This document shows, piece after piece, positions 35,342 to 44,386 of a DNA stretch of 64,000 nt. The stretch's first letter is position 1. Each line of letters begins with the position of its first letter. Source of the DNA: Acidobacteriota bacterium (GTDB taxonomy: Bacteria > Acidobacteriota > Terriglobia > Terriglobales > Acidobacteriaceae); the NCBI GenBank assembly GCA_003225055.1, contig QIAU01000148.1, forward strand, positions 1 through 64,000, in the 5' to 3' direction. The notes under the pieces were generated by a model that saw nothing but the letters and a program-made list of their open reading frames with translations, did no database searches and had not been told where the DNA came from. A program made the position numbers and the translations under genes.

Positions 35342-36595
35342 TCACTCTGCCTCGCTCGCCGCCACGGCTGCTCGACCTGCCATCGACCAGCTTGCGCTGA
35401 CCAATGCCAGCGTATACACCAGGCCTATCATGGCGTAGCCGGTGCCCAGGCCTATGTTGTGGGCCGCTGCTCCTACAACCAATCCCAACACCACCTGCAA
35501 GGCGGTGCCGAAGAAATAGAAGATATTCTGCACGCGTCCCATGAAGTGGTCGGGCACCTGTTCCATGAGGCTGGTGTTCATGGCGACGCCGCTGACGCCC
35601 CGCGCTGAACCCATCACGCCATAGATCAGGACCGCGATGGCCAAAGCCAGCGAAAATGGCGCCACAAACATCGAGAGCGCCAGCACTGCCATGGAAAGAG
35701 CAATCGAACGGCGCGATCCCAGACTGGCGATCACTTCGGGCGCATACAGCGCGCTGAGAAACGCTCCCACTCCCCATCCGCCATTGAGCCATCCAAAACC
35801 GGTAGCGCCGGCGTGGAAGACCCGTTCACTCAAGGACGGCGTGACCACAATTCCAGTCAGCATTGCCCCCAGAAACAACGCCCAGCAGGCGCCCAATAAT
35901 GCGACCGGCCGGTTATCGCGCAGAAACTGTATCCCTTCCTTCATTTCCCGCCAGAAGCGTTCCAGTTGCGTTTCCGCAGCGATGATATCGGCGCGCAACT
36001 CGGCTGGGCGCGGCACCACGTGACGGCCCTTGCGAACCGCAAAATAGCACAGGAACGAAACCACATAGGTGGAGAAGTCGATGAGGAGCACGCCGCCCAG
36101 TCCGATGTGCTCGTAGACGAATCCGACGATCGCGCCCGCGATCAACCACCCACCCTGCACCCCGGCCAAAAGAAACGTGTTGGCTTGCACAAATTGTGCG
36201 TCCGGCGTCAGTTCGCGGATCAGCGCCGTGATCGTCGGCCAGAACATCCAGAAGCCTGCTGCCACCAGCGTGTTCATCAGGTAAAGTTCCCAGACCTGCG
36301 CCTTGCCGCGGAAAGCGAGAATAGCCACAACCAGGATCACGATGGCACGCGCCGCGTCCAGCATCATCACCAGACGCCGCCGGTCTTCACGGTCAATGAT
36401 GACCCCGGTGAAGGGAAGCATCAGCATGGCGGGAATGGTCTGCAAAACGGCGAGCGTGCCCAGGGCCATTTCGGAATGCGTGGCCTGAAGGATGAACCAG
36501 GCCACCGCGGCCGAGTTCATCCCGCTGCCCAGCATCGAGATGACATTCGCGCCAAACACGTAGCGCAGCGCCCGCTTTTGCAAAATGGCCCGCAT
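35342..36595 (-). CDS. MFS transporter, enterobactin-exporter/DHA3-like
   Basis: 417 aa with about 12 transmembrane helices. The loop after TM2 has IIDREDRRRLVMMLD, matching the DxxxRR motif of MFS exporters, and the second half has WGVGAFLSALYAPEVIASLG. It begins LRYVFGANVISMLGSGMNSAAVAWFIL, typical of the DHA3-type group. Likely exports a small molecule; the substrate is unknown. It lies 157 nt upstream of fabI on the same strand, with a repeat between. Confidence 0.9.
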   Translation of the reverse strand: MRAILQKRALRYVFGANVISMLGSGMNSAAVAWFILQATHSEMALGTLAVLQTIPAMLMLPFTGVIIDREDRRRLVMMLDAARAIVILVVAILAFRGKAQVWELYLMNTLVAAGFWMFWPTITALIRELTPDAQFVQANTFLLAGVQGGWLIAGAIVGFVYEHIGLGGVLLIDFSTYVVSFLCYFAVRKGRHVVPRPAELRADIIAAETQLERFWREMKEGIQFLRDNRPVALLGACWALFLGAMLTGIVVTPSLSERVFHAGATGFGWLNGGWGVGAFLSALYAPEVIASLGSRRSIALSMAVLALSMFVAPFSLALAIAVLIYGVMGSARGVSGVAMNTSLMEQVPDHFMGRVQNIFYFFGTALQVVLGLVVGAAAHNIGLGTGYAMIGLVYTLALVSASWSMAGRAAVAASEAE

Positions 36596-36856
36596 TCGTT
36601 CACTTTAAATGAAAAATAAAATGCCCGCCAACTCGCATGGCAACTGCCCATCACTCCATTTGGACTTGTCATCCCCGAGGTACATGCGGCGGCTGTACCG
36701 GATACCGTTGATGCACCCGGCTGTGTGCATTTCTTTGCGCGCCCGTTGCCAGCCGGTTCCCGGCATCGATCCTTCGCCCGCGCGTCGCGCGCGAGGGCGC
36801 GACAGGGTTCCCTGAGGACGACAACGAAGCCGACTCGCGAGTTATACTGCCCGTGC

Positions 36857-37513
36857 ATGCGCCTCGACCTGAAGCGCCTATTCCAGAAAAAACAAAAGCA
36901 AGAGCACAAGATCCTGCGCCAGATTCAGCGCACCGGCGACGTGCTGCAGTCCGAATACCATCGTGCCACGCCCGAGTGCCCGCATCCGGAGCGCTGGAGC
37001 ATGTACGACTCGATGACCGCCGAGGTCGAAGTGCTGGAATTCCTGCGCACGGTCGTAACTACCCTCAAACCCGAACTGGTGGTCGAGACCGGCACCTTCA
37101 GCGGCATCAGCACGCTTTCCATGGCCGAAGGCCTGAAACAAAACGCACGCGGAAAGGTCATCACCTGTGAATTCGATCCTCTCGTCTTCGCCGACGCTAA
37201 GAAACGTATTGAATCTTCTGGCCTCGCCCAGTGGATCGAATGCCGCAACCAGTCGAGCCTGGAAATGAAAGTAGACGGTCGAATCGACCTGTTTTTCAGC
37301 GACAGCGACATGCCGGTGCGCGAGCAGGAAGTTCGCCGCTTCCTGCCCCAGATCAACCCCTACGGCCTAATCCTCATGCACGACGCCAGTTCCCATCTGA
37401 AGCAGGTACGCGAAGCTGCCCTGAAGCTGGAGGCCGAAGGGCTGATCTCAGTCGTCCTCTTGCCCACTCCCCGGGGTCTGGTAATCGCGCAAAAGCGGGA
37501 AGGACGTAAGTAG
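36857..37513 (+). CDS. Class I SAM-dependent methyltransferase
   Basis: 218 aa. After a basic N-terminus (RLDLKRLFQKKQKQEHK) there is the SAM-binding loop VVETGTFSGISTLSMAEG (about residues 75-92) and GKVITCEFDPLVFADAKKR, as in the Methyltransf_24/O-methyltransferase group. FFSDSDMPVREQEVRRFLPQ and GLILMHDASSH follow. The substrate is unknown. The start ATG 36857 has no SD; a -10-like TATACT (36843-36848) ends 8 nt before, so translation may be leaderless. Confidence 0.85.
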   Translation: MRLDLKRLFQKKQKQEHKILRQIQRTGDVLQSEYHRATPECPHPERWSMYDSMTAEVEVLEFLRTVVTTLKPELVVETGTFSGISTLSMAEGLKQNARGKVITCEFDPLVFADAKKRIESSGLAQWIECRNQSSLEMKVDGRIDLFFSDSDMPVREQEVRRFLPQINPYGLILMHDASSHLKQVREAALKLEAEGLISVVLLPTPRGLVIAQKREGRK

Positions 37514-37596
37514 GCAGGCGTTTCTCGCCCTTGCCCGTTGCCCGTTTCGGCGATACGATTCGCCCGTCAAGTACCTTGCCATCGCGGAGGTGACTC

Positions 37597-38736
37597 ATGC
37601 GTCGCAACTACCATTTCGCCGCCCTCATTCTCATTGTCATTCCGCTGTTTTCTCAGGCACAGCTCGACAAGATCGTGATTCCCGCGGGAACTCCGGAAGA
37701 CGTCGCCCTGTCGTCGATTTCCCGTGAGCAGGACGCGCCGAAGAAGCTGGCCATGTACCTGGACTTCGTGCAGCAGTTCTCCTCCAATCCGGCCGCCGTC
37801 GCGTATGGAAACTGGCAACTCGCCCAGGCATACCAGACTGCGGGCGACCTTGACAAGGCCATCGATTTTGGCAACAAGGCATTGGCCGCCTCGCCGCACA
37901 ATCTCGATATCCTGGTCTCACAAGCCAACATCGCTCAACAGATGAAGAGCAATGCCAAGCTGGTCGACTACGCCGTCCGAGGCGGAGAGGCTTACAACTC
38001 GATCGCCAACCAGACCAAGCCGGACACCATGAGTGACCAGGATTTTCGGAACCAGGTGGAGGGCGAGAAGAACTCAGCGAGGGGCGCCTATGATTTTCTC
38101 GAAGCGGCGGCTTTCAACGCGATCGCCGACGAGAAGGACCCCAAGGCCCGCATGGCGTACGTCGAGCGCTTCACCGCGGCCTTTCCTGACTCTCGTTTTC
38201 AAGACCAGGTGGCGCAATACGCCATGTACACGCTCGGCCCGGGGCAACTCAACGATCCAGCCCGCCTGGTTGCATACGGAGACAAAGCGCTCGCGGCGCA
38301 CCCGAACAACACTGCCACGCTGCTTCTGCTGGCTAATCACTACGTCGAAGACACCAAGCCCGCCAGCATCAGCAAAGCCGCCAGTTACGCCGAAAAAGTG
38401 ATAGCGCTTTCCAAGGCCGATGCGCCGGACGCCGACCAGCCGCGCAAGCTTTCGGCGGCCGTGGCCCATTCGACGTTGGGTTACGCATTGATGAAGCAGG
38501 ACCGGACGGCAGCCGCCATTGCGCATTTGAAGGCAGCGTCCGAGTTGCTGAAGGGTCACGACGACGTAGCCTATGCGACGGCGCTTTATCGCCTCGGCTG
38601 GGGCTACGCCAAGCTGAACAAGCTGACCGAAGCACGCGAAGTGCTGACGGAAGCGGTAAAGATTTCCGGCCCCATTCAGCAGCCGGCACAAGATCTGCTG
38701 GCCAAAGTAAACGCGGCCCGGGCAAAAGGGAAATAG
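37597..38736 (+). CDS. Secreted tetratricopeptide-repeat protein
   Basis: 379 aa with a signal peptide (residues 1-21, ending LFSQAQ). The rest is helical with TPR-like repeats, for example YGNWQLAQAYQTAGDLDKAIDFGNKAL (about 69-95) and LYRLGWGYAKLNKLTEAREVLTEAVK. GGAGG lies 9 bases upstream of the ATG. It is likely a periplasmic scaffold; partners are unknown. Confidence 0.85.
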   Translation: MRRNYHFAALILIVIPLFSQAQLDKIVIPAGTPEDVALSSISREQDAPKKLAMYLDFVQQFSSNPAAVAYGNWQLAQAYQTAGDLDKAIDFGNKALAASPHNLDILVSQANIAQQMKSNAKLVDYAVRGGEAYNSIANQTKPDTMSDQDFRNQVEGEKNSARGAYDFLEAAAFNAIADEKDPKARMAYVERFTAAFPDSRFQDQVAQYAMYTLGPGQLNDPARLVAYGDKALAAHPNNTATLLLLANHYVEDTKPASISKAASYAEKVIALSKADAPDADQPRKLSAAVAHSTLGYALMKQDRTAAAIAHLKAASELLKGHDDVAYATALYRLGWGYAKLNKLTEAREVLTEAVKISGPIQQPAQDLLAKVNAARAKGK

Positions 38737-38867
38737 TGGTGTTGTCGGGCGGGGATTTTGTCAGTTGTTGGTATCAGGGTACGGCCCTTAAGCCGTACCG
38801 ACGGAATGCCCACGCATGTACTCAGCGGCTTCGGCCGCTGAAGAGCTTCTAGCCACACGGAACTTCC

Positions 38868-39899
38868 ATGAGAGTCCTGGTCATCGGCGGCACCGGTTTC
38901 ATCGGCCCCAATGTGGTGCGCATCCTGACGGCCCAGGGGAACGAGATTGCCGTCGTCCACCGCGGCAAGAGTAACCCCTCGTTGCCGCCTGAAGTTCGTC
39001 AGATTCTTGCCGACCGTGCCCACCTCCGAGACAAGCGGCCCGAGATCGAGAGCTTCGGCCCTGAAGTTGTCATTGACCTGATCATCAGCTCGGGAGCGCA
39101 GGCAGAAGCCTTGATGCGAATGTGCCACGGCCTGACACGGCGAGTGCTGATGATCAGTAGCATGGATGTCTATCGCGCCTGTGGCGTGCTGCACGGAATC
39201 GACGCGGGTCCGCTTGAGCCGTTGCCCTTGACCGAGAATTCCGCGCTGCGCAGGACTCGGCATCCGTACCCTCCCGACCGCTTGAAGGCGGTGCGAGCTA
39301 TCTTTCCATGGATGGATGACGACTACGACAAGATTCCCGCGGAACGCGCTGTGATGAGCGACCCGGAGCTGCCGGGAACTGTCCTGCGGCTGCCCATGGT
39401 TTATGGGCCGGGTGATCCGCTGCATCGTTTCTATCCCATAGTGAAGAGAATTCTCGATGGCCGCCGAACCATCCTCTTTTCTGAGCCGCTGGCCGTCTGG
39501 CGCTCGCCGCGTGCATACGTCGAGAATGTTGCCGCTGCCATTGCGCTTGCCGCGGAACGAGACCAAGCCGCAGGGCGAATTTATAACGTCGCCGAATGGC
39601 CAGCCTTCTCAGAGTTGGAATGGGCAAAGAAAATCGCCGCCCAGATGCGCTGGCAGGGAGAATTCGTCGTCATCCCGCCGGAGCGAGCCCCCAAGCATCT
39701 CCTGCCGCCCCCCGGAAACATTGCCCAGCACTGGGTAGCAAGTTCAGAACGTATTCGTGGCGAGCTCGCGTATCGTGAGCCTGTTCCACTGGAGGAAGCC
39801 ATTCGCCGATCTGCGGAATGGGAAGCGGCGAATCCGCCTGTTGGCGCTACCTTTTACCAGTTTGACTATGCTGCGGAAGACGCGGCGCTCGCCGCCTGA
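38868..39899 (+). CDS. NAD-dependent epimerase/dehydratase family protein
   Basis: 343 aa, an extended SDR. The cofactor loop is VIGGTGFIGPNVVRIL at the N-terminus. The serine SSMDVYRA stands where the catalytic Ser/Thr-x-Tyr region normally is, but the usual YxxxK is unclear; HPYPPDRLKA may replace it. RLPMVYGPGDPLHRFYPI is a typical late motif. Substrate (nucleotide sugar or other) is unknown and it could be a non-catalytic binder. It stands alone. Confidence 0.85.
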   Translation: MRVLVIGGTGFIGPNVVRILTAQGNEIAVVHRGKSNPSLPPEVRQILADRAHLRDKRPEIESFGPEVVIDLIISSGAQAEALMRMCHGLTRRVLMISSMDVYRACGVLHGIDAGPLEPLPLTENSALRRTRHPYPPDRLKAVRAIFPWMDDDYDKIPAERAVMSDPELPGTVLRLPMVYGPGDPLHRFYPIVKRILDGRRTILFSEPLAVWRSPRAYVENVAAAIALAAERDQAAGRIYNVAEWPAFSELEWAKKIAAQMRWQGEFVVIPPERAPKHLLPPPGNIAQHWVASSERIRGELAYREPVPLEEAIRRSAEWEAANPPVGATFYQFDYAAEDAALAA

Positions 39900-39903
39900 A
39901 AAC

Positions 39904-40638
39904 TCAGTGTTGAACGAGATCATCGGAGAGCAGATGGGCTTTCATGGCGAGGTTGTGCCCACGTTGCAGATCGCCCACCTTAAGCGCGGCGTGAGCCTGC
40001 GTAATGAAAGCTCGAATTTGCTCCACCATAGCCCGCTCGTTTGCGGTTAGGGAGCGTCCTCGGGTGCGCTTGAGGTTTTCTTCGGTGGACGCCAATAGCT
40101 GGTTAATACTCTGCCGCGAGCGCGACGCCTCGTCCCGCGACATGCCGGGAGCCAGCTGGCCGCTAGGCTCGGGCGCGCCGCCATTGCGCACCACAACCTT
40201 CCTTGGTTCCGAGTTTGCCGGAGGCGGGTCCTTTTTCGTCGTCGCCGCCTTCGTGCCCCTGCCTTTTCGCGCCGGCGGTTTTCGAGATGGCTCCACTTCC
40301 GGCGCTGGTTTTTCTGGCACGGCTTGGGGCGGTTGCGCGGGAGCCGGGTTAGCGGGAGCCGGCGGCGGCGTGGGCTGCTGCGGTTGTTCCTGGGGTGGTT
40401 GTGCCTGCGGTTGCGTTTCTCCGGGTTCCGGAGGCTTGCCCTCAGGGGGCGGTGGCTGCTGCTCGGGCTTCTCCTGAGGCTGCCTGTCCTTCGGCGATGG
40501 CTCCTGCTGTTTCGGAGCTGTCTGCCCTGAGTTGGGGTCAGGCGTCTGCTGTGACGTTGGCGTCTGCGGGAAATACGAATGAGTTGGCGAAGACGGGCCC
40601 AGCAAAGCCCATAGTCCGAGGATAAAGGCCAGAATCAT
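39904..40638 (-). CDS. Pro/Gln-rich envelope protein with helical C-terminus
   Basis: 244 aa from ATG 40638, which begins MILAFILGLWALLG, a signal or anchor helix. Residues about 20-150 are low-complexity Pro/Gln/Glu/Lys; the C-terminal 80 residues are helical and conserved-looking (ASRSRQSINQLLASTEENL, ERAMVEQIRAFITQAHAALK). A possible longer frame starts with TTG at 40725 and is less likely. It lies just downstream of the histidine kinase gene in the same direction, so it may be part of that signalling operon. Function unknown. Confidence 0.65.
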   Translation of the reverse strand: MILAFILGLWALLGPSSPTHSYFPQTPTSQQTPDPNSGQTAPKQQEPSPKDRQPQEKPEQQPPPPEGKPPEPGETQPQAQPPQEQPQQPTPPPAPANPAPAQPPQAVPEKPAPEVEPSRKPPARKGRGTKAATTKKDPPPANSEPRKVVVRNGGAPEPSGQLAPGMSRDEASRSRQSINQLLASTEENLKRTRGRSLTANERAMVEQIRAFITQAHAALKVGDLQRGHNLAMKAHLLSDDLVQH

Positions 40639-40726
40639 ATTGTCCCAGCGCCGGCGGCCGGTGCGAAAAGCGAGGGGTGCTTCGAGAATTCTAAATCCGT
40701 ACGCTGTTTCTTGTCCCAGGCGCAAA

Positions 40727-42601
40727 TCACCCCTGGGCAGTAACTTCTTTCTCCTTCAGAGTCTCGCCAGGCAATTCTGTCAGCGGCAGCCGCAGACGGA
40801 AGGTTGTGCCTTGTCCTTCCGCCGATTCGAAGTCGACCGACCCGTAATGCCACTGCATGATCTGGTAGGTCTGTGCCAGGCCAATGCCGCTGCCGCCCTT
40901 TTTGGTCGTGAAGTACAGCTCGAAGATCTTCTCCTGAATCTCTTTGGGAATGCCGTTGCCCTGGTCTCGCACCTCGATGACGGCATTGCCGTTGTCCCGG
41001 CGGGCGGCAATCCTCAAGGCGCCTCCGCGGGGCATCGCCTGTTCTCCGTTGATTACGACGTTCAACAGCGCCTGTTTCATAAAATCAATATCAACTTTAA
41101 CCGGCAGAGGCACGGGGGGAAGTTCGCGCACAATGCGCACACCGTGTACTTCCGCATCCGGCAGCGCCAGCAAACCTACTTCGTCGATCAGTTGCCGCAG
41201 GTCGACCTCCTCGATGTGGAGTTCGCGCTGGCGCGTGAAGTCGACCAAGGTCTGGACCACCCGATCCAGGCGGTGAATTTCGCTTTCGATGATGTCCATG
41301 TGACGGCGCGTATCCGGATCGGCCTGCTTTAATTTGTTTTGCAGGAGCTGCAAGTGCAACACGATGGCGTTGATCGGATTTTTCACTTCGTGCGCCACGC
41401 CGCGCGTGATGCGTCCGCTGGCCGACAAACGCCGCGAGGTTTCGATTTCATCCTCGATGCGTCGCACCGATTCGTTGTCCCGCATGGTGAGTAAGGCGCC
41501 GATATGCGTTCCGCCCTGCTGAATGAAGTCCAGCGAAACCTGCACCGACTTTCCCTCCGGTGCCTTAACCTCGCGCTGCGGGATCGGACGCTGCCGCTCG
41601 AACGCATCCAGCACGACCGTCCCCAGCGCGGAAGAATCTGAAAATATTTCGTTGACGGTGTGACCCAGCATCTCCGCGCGAGGCCGGCCCAGAAAACGTT
41701 CTGCCGAGGCGCTGACCAGCACTACCCGGAACTCTTCGGTAAACAGCATCAAGCCGTCCTGCAGGTTGGCCATGATCTGGTCAACGTTGTCCTTGAGGGC
41801 CGAGAATATCTCCTTCGTGTCGCGCATCTGCCGCCCAAGATGAGCGATCTTCAGCGTCACCAGACCATACTCGTCGTGAGTTGCCTCCGGTTCGGCCAAT
41901 ACTTCGGTGGTCTCACCGGCGCTTACACTGTCCAAACTGCGGCTGATCCGCTCCAAGGGACCTAGCGCCAGGTGAGAAAGTCCGGCCGCGAGGATGAGCG
42001 AAGTCAGCAAGGCAAGGGAAGAGTAGACCACGGCCCGCCGCAGGTGAGGCGTTACCTCGCTCTTCAGAAAGACAGTCGAAACGCCCACCCGAACCGTGCC
42101 GAAAGGTCTTTCGTCCAACTCCAGCGGCATGCGAATCTCGAAAACTGCCGCCGGGCTGTAAACGATCGCCAGTTGCCGGCGGAAGCTGGTGTCGCGCACA
42201 AAGGCAAAATCCGGCCGCTCCGGCATGTGTTTTCCGATCAGGTCGGTATTGGTATGCAACAGGGCCTTGTTGTTGATGTCAACGATGGCCGCGTCGTAGA
42301 TGATCGGCCAGTTTCCGACCACCGACTCCAGCATGTCGTTGAGATTCACATCCTCGGAGAGATATTCCGCGATGCCCGCGCGCAACGCTGCCGGATCGTT
42401 GGTGTCAATCCGCGTGCTGCTCAGATCGGGCTGAGCGTTGTAGGTGGCGTACGCCAGTTGCTCGCTGAGCAGAGAGGCCGCTTCATAGGCGGAAGTAATT
42501 CGCTGCCGGAGCAGTTCGGAAATGTAAACGTAAGAGAAGGCCACCACCAGCAGGAAAACCATCAAGGTGATGCCCAATACGATTTTGGTTTTGCGGCGCA
42601 T
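40727..42601 (-). CDS. Membrane sensor histidine kinase with HAMP and PAS
   Basis: 624 aa. TM1 (about 7-28), a periplasmic sensor (about 30-190), TM2 (about 192-214), HAMP (about 215-270), PAS (about 285-385, LQDGLMLFTEEFRVVLVSASA), then a HisKA with the phospho-His in GVAHEVKNPINAIV (about residue 402), and HATPase_c with NVVINGEQAM, VRDQGNGIP and GSGIGLAQTYQIM. The order fits NtrB/AtoS-type kinases that drive sigma-54 regulators. The gene for a matching NtrC-type regulator lies 72 nt upstream on the same strand. Confidence 0.94.
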   Translation of the reverse strand: MRRKTKIVLGITLMVFLLVVAFSYVYISELLRQRITSAYEAASLLSEQLAYATYNAQPDLSSTRIDTNDPAALRAGIAEYLSEDVNLNDMLESVVGNWPIIYDAAIVDINNKALLHTNTDLIGKHMPERPDFAFVRDTSFRRQLAIVYSPAAVFEIRMPLELDERPFGTVRVGVSTVFLKSEVTPHLRRAVVYSSLALLTSLILAAGLSHLALGPLERISRSLDSVSAGETTEVLAEPEATHDEYGLVTLKIAHLGRQMRDTKEIFSALKDNVDQIMANLQDGLMLFTEEFRVVLVSASAERFLGRPRAEMLGHTVNEIFSDSSALGTVVLDAFERQRPIPQREVKAPEGKSVQVSLDFIQQGGTHIGALLTMRDNESVRRIEDEIETSRRLSASGRITRGVAHEVKNPINAIVLHLQLLQNKLKQADPDTRRHMDIIESEIHRLDRVVQTLVDFTRQRELHIEEVDLRQLIDEVGLLALPDAEVHGVRIVRELPPVPLPVKVDIDFMKQALLNVVINGEQAMPRGGALRIAARRDNGNAVIEVRDQGNGIPKEIQEKIFELYFTTKKGGSGIGLAQTYQIMQWHYGSVDFESAEGQGTTFRLRLPLTELPGETLKEKEVTAQG

Positions 42602-42673
42602 AAATCAGCAGCGAGACAAACGGCTGATCTTTAAAGAAGTGGCGGCCGAGCCCAACTCACCCGTTTCCCGAAA

Positions 42674-44104
42674 CTATTCCTCCTCTTTCGCGGCGGCGAC
42701 GTCGGCCTGCGCGCTGCCGTACTCCTTCAGCTTATTATGCAAGGTTTTCAGGCTGATGCCGAGTATTTCCGCAGCCCGGGTCTTGTTATTGCTGGTCGCC
42801 TCCAGGGTCTTCAGAATGAGCAGCTTCTCGGCTTGCTCGACGGTCGTGCCCACCCCCAGGCGCACGGCATCGGGATCGCTGGCTGCCGCCCGCACCGTGC
42901 CTTGGCCGAAGCCCGGCGGCAGATGCTTGGTCTCAATCACCGATGCTTCACAGACGATGACGGCCCGTTCCAACGTATTGCGCAGTTCACGTACGTTCCC
43001 GGGCCACGAGTAGTTCTGGAATACGTGCAGCACCGCCTCGCTGATCGTGCCCACTTTGCGTCCATGCTTGGCATTCATTTCGGTTAGCAGGGCCTGCACC
43101 AGCTCGGGCAAATCCTCTTTGTGTTCCCTCAGCGGTGGCATGTGGATGTTGAAGACGTTTAAGCGGTAATAAAGATCATTGCGCAGTTCGCCGCGAGCGA
43201 CCGCTTCGTCCGGCACTTTGTTCGTCGCCGCCAGCACTCGCACATCCACCGTCGTTTCCACCTTGCTGCCCAAACGCCGCAGCTTGCGGTCTTCGAGAAC
43301 GCGCAGCAACTTGGCCTGGGTCGCGACCGGCATTTCTCCGATCTCGTCCAACAACAGGGTGCCGCCCTCGGCCAGCTCGAAACATCCCGTGCGCCGCTCC
43401 AGCGCGCCGGTAAAGGCGCCCTTTTCGTGGCCGAAGATTTCGCTCTCGATCAGAGTTTCAGGGATGGCCGCACAATTAATTGCGATGAAAGGTTTGCTGC
43501 GCCGCGGGCTCAGTTCGTGAATGGTGCGAGCAACCAGTTCCTTGCCGGTTCCGCTGGCGCCCGTGATCAGGACTGATGCCGTACTGGGCGCCACCATCTC
43601 GGTAAGCCGGAAGAGTTCCTGCATCTTCTTGGAGCTTCCCACCAGCGAGCCCAGCGACCCGGCATCGCGCAACTTGCGCCGGGTGACTTCAAGTTCGGCG
43701 CGCGTCCCCAGCAGCGCGGAGGCGTTCTGCAGGATGGCCCGCAGCCGGTTGGTGTCGATGGGCTTCTGAATATAGTCGTAGGCGCCCATGCGCATCGCCT
43801 GGACCGCACTGTCGATCGTGCCTTGTGCCGTCACCATGATCACGGCGACAGCCTGGGCGTGCCCTTCCATCTTCTCGAGCAGCTCCAGCCCGTTCATGCG
43901 TGGCATTTTCATATCGGTAACGACGATGGAAGGCGACCAGGTATTCACCTTCTCCAGACCTTCCATGCCGTCGCGGGCGGTTTCCGTGCGGTAGCCCCAG
44001 GCTGAGATCAGTTCAGCCAGGCCGGTTCGCTCGTTTTCCTCATCCTCAATGATCAGGACTTTCTCGTGGTTCATAGGAGGTTTGACGTCATTATTGTGGC
44101 TCAT
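42674..44104 (-). CDS. NtrC-type sigma-54-dependent response regulator
   Basis: 476 aa from ATG 44104; an internal ATG at 44074 (MNHEKVLIIEDE) is also possible. The receiver domain (about 12-125) has IIEDEENERTGL and the phospho-acceptor Asp in IVVTDMKMPRMNG. The AAA+ domain (about 150-390) has Walker A GASGTGKELVART and the GAFTGA loop that touches sigma-54, plus LLLDEIGEM. A Fis-type HTH ends the protein (TRAAEILGISLKTLHNKL). It should activate a sigma-54 promoter on phosphorylation by the neighbouring kinase. Confidence 0.96.
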   Translation of the reverse strand: MSHNNDVKPPMNHEKVLIIEDEENERTGLAELISAWGYRTETARDGMEGLEKVNTWSPSIVVTDMKMPRMNGLELLEKMEGHAQAVAVIMVTAQGTIDSAVQAMRMGAYDYIQKPIDTNRLRAILQNASALLGTRAELEVTRRKLRDAGSLGSLVGSSKKMQELFRLTEMVAPSTASVLITGASGTGKELVARTIHELSPRRSKPFIAINCAAIPETLIESEIFGHEKGAFTGALERRTGCFELAEGGTLLLDEIGEMPVATQAKLLRVLEDRKLRRLGSKVETTVDVRVLAATNKVPDEAVARGELRNDLYYRLNVFNIHMPPLREHKEDLPELVQALLTEMNAKHGRKVGTISEAVLHVFQNYSWPGNVRELRNTLERAVIVCEASVIETKHLPPGFGQGTVRAAASDPDAVRLGVGTTVEQAEKLLILKTLEATSNNKTRAAEILGISLKTLHNKLKEYGSAQADVAAAKEEE

Positions 44105-44284
44105 GACGAATTCCGGCAAGCTGCGGGTGACTGGCCTCTGCCCCGCTAACTTTGGTGAGACCACAGACGAAAGAATATCAGTATGAGACTGCAAAACACT
44201 GTAGCTCAGAAACGGCTTTCCCACCAGCCCCGTCCATCGCCGTCCCCCTCCACCGCCGAGCTCCTCGAACTTATTTACTATGTT

Positions 44285-44312
44285 TTGTTTTCACAGAGGC
44301 GTGCTGTAGAAT
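44285..44312 (+). promoter_or_regulatory. Possible sigma-70 promoter for the OmpA-like gene
   Basis: TTGTTT at 44285-44290 and TAGAAT at 44307-44312 with 16-nt spacing, about 75 nt before the start. The -35 is weak. Confidence 0.35.
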
Positions 44313-44386
44313 TTTCTCTACTTCGTCAGGCCCCTTTCCATTAATTAATTGTTAAGAAGTCCGCCTCATTCCTCCCGGAGGTCTAC

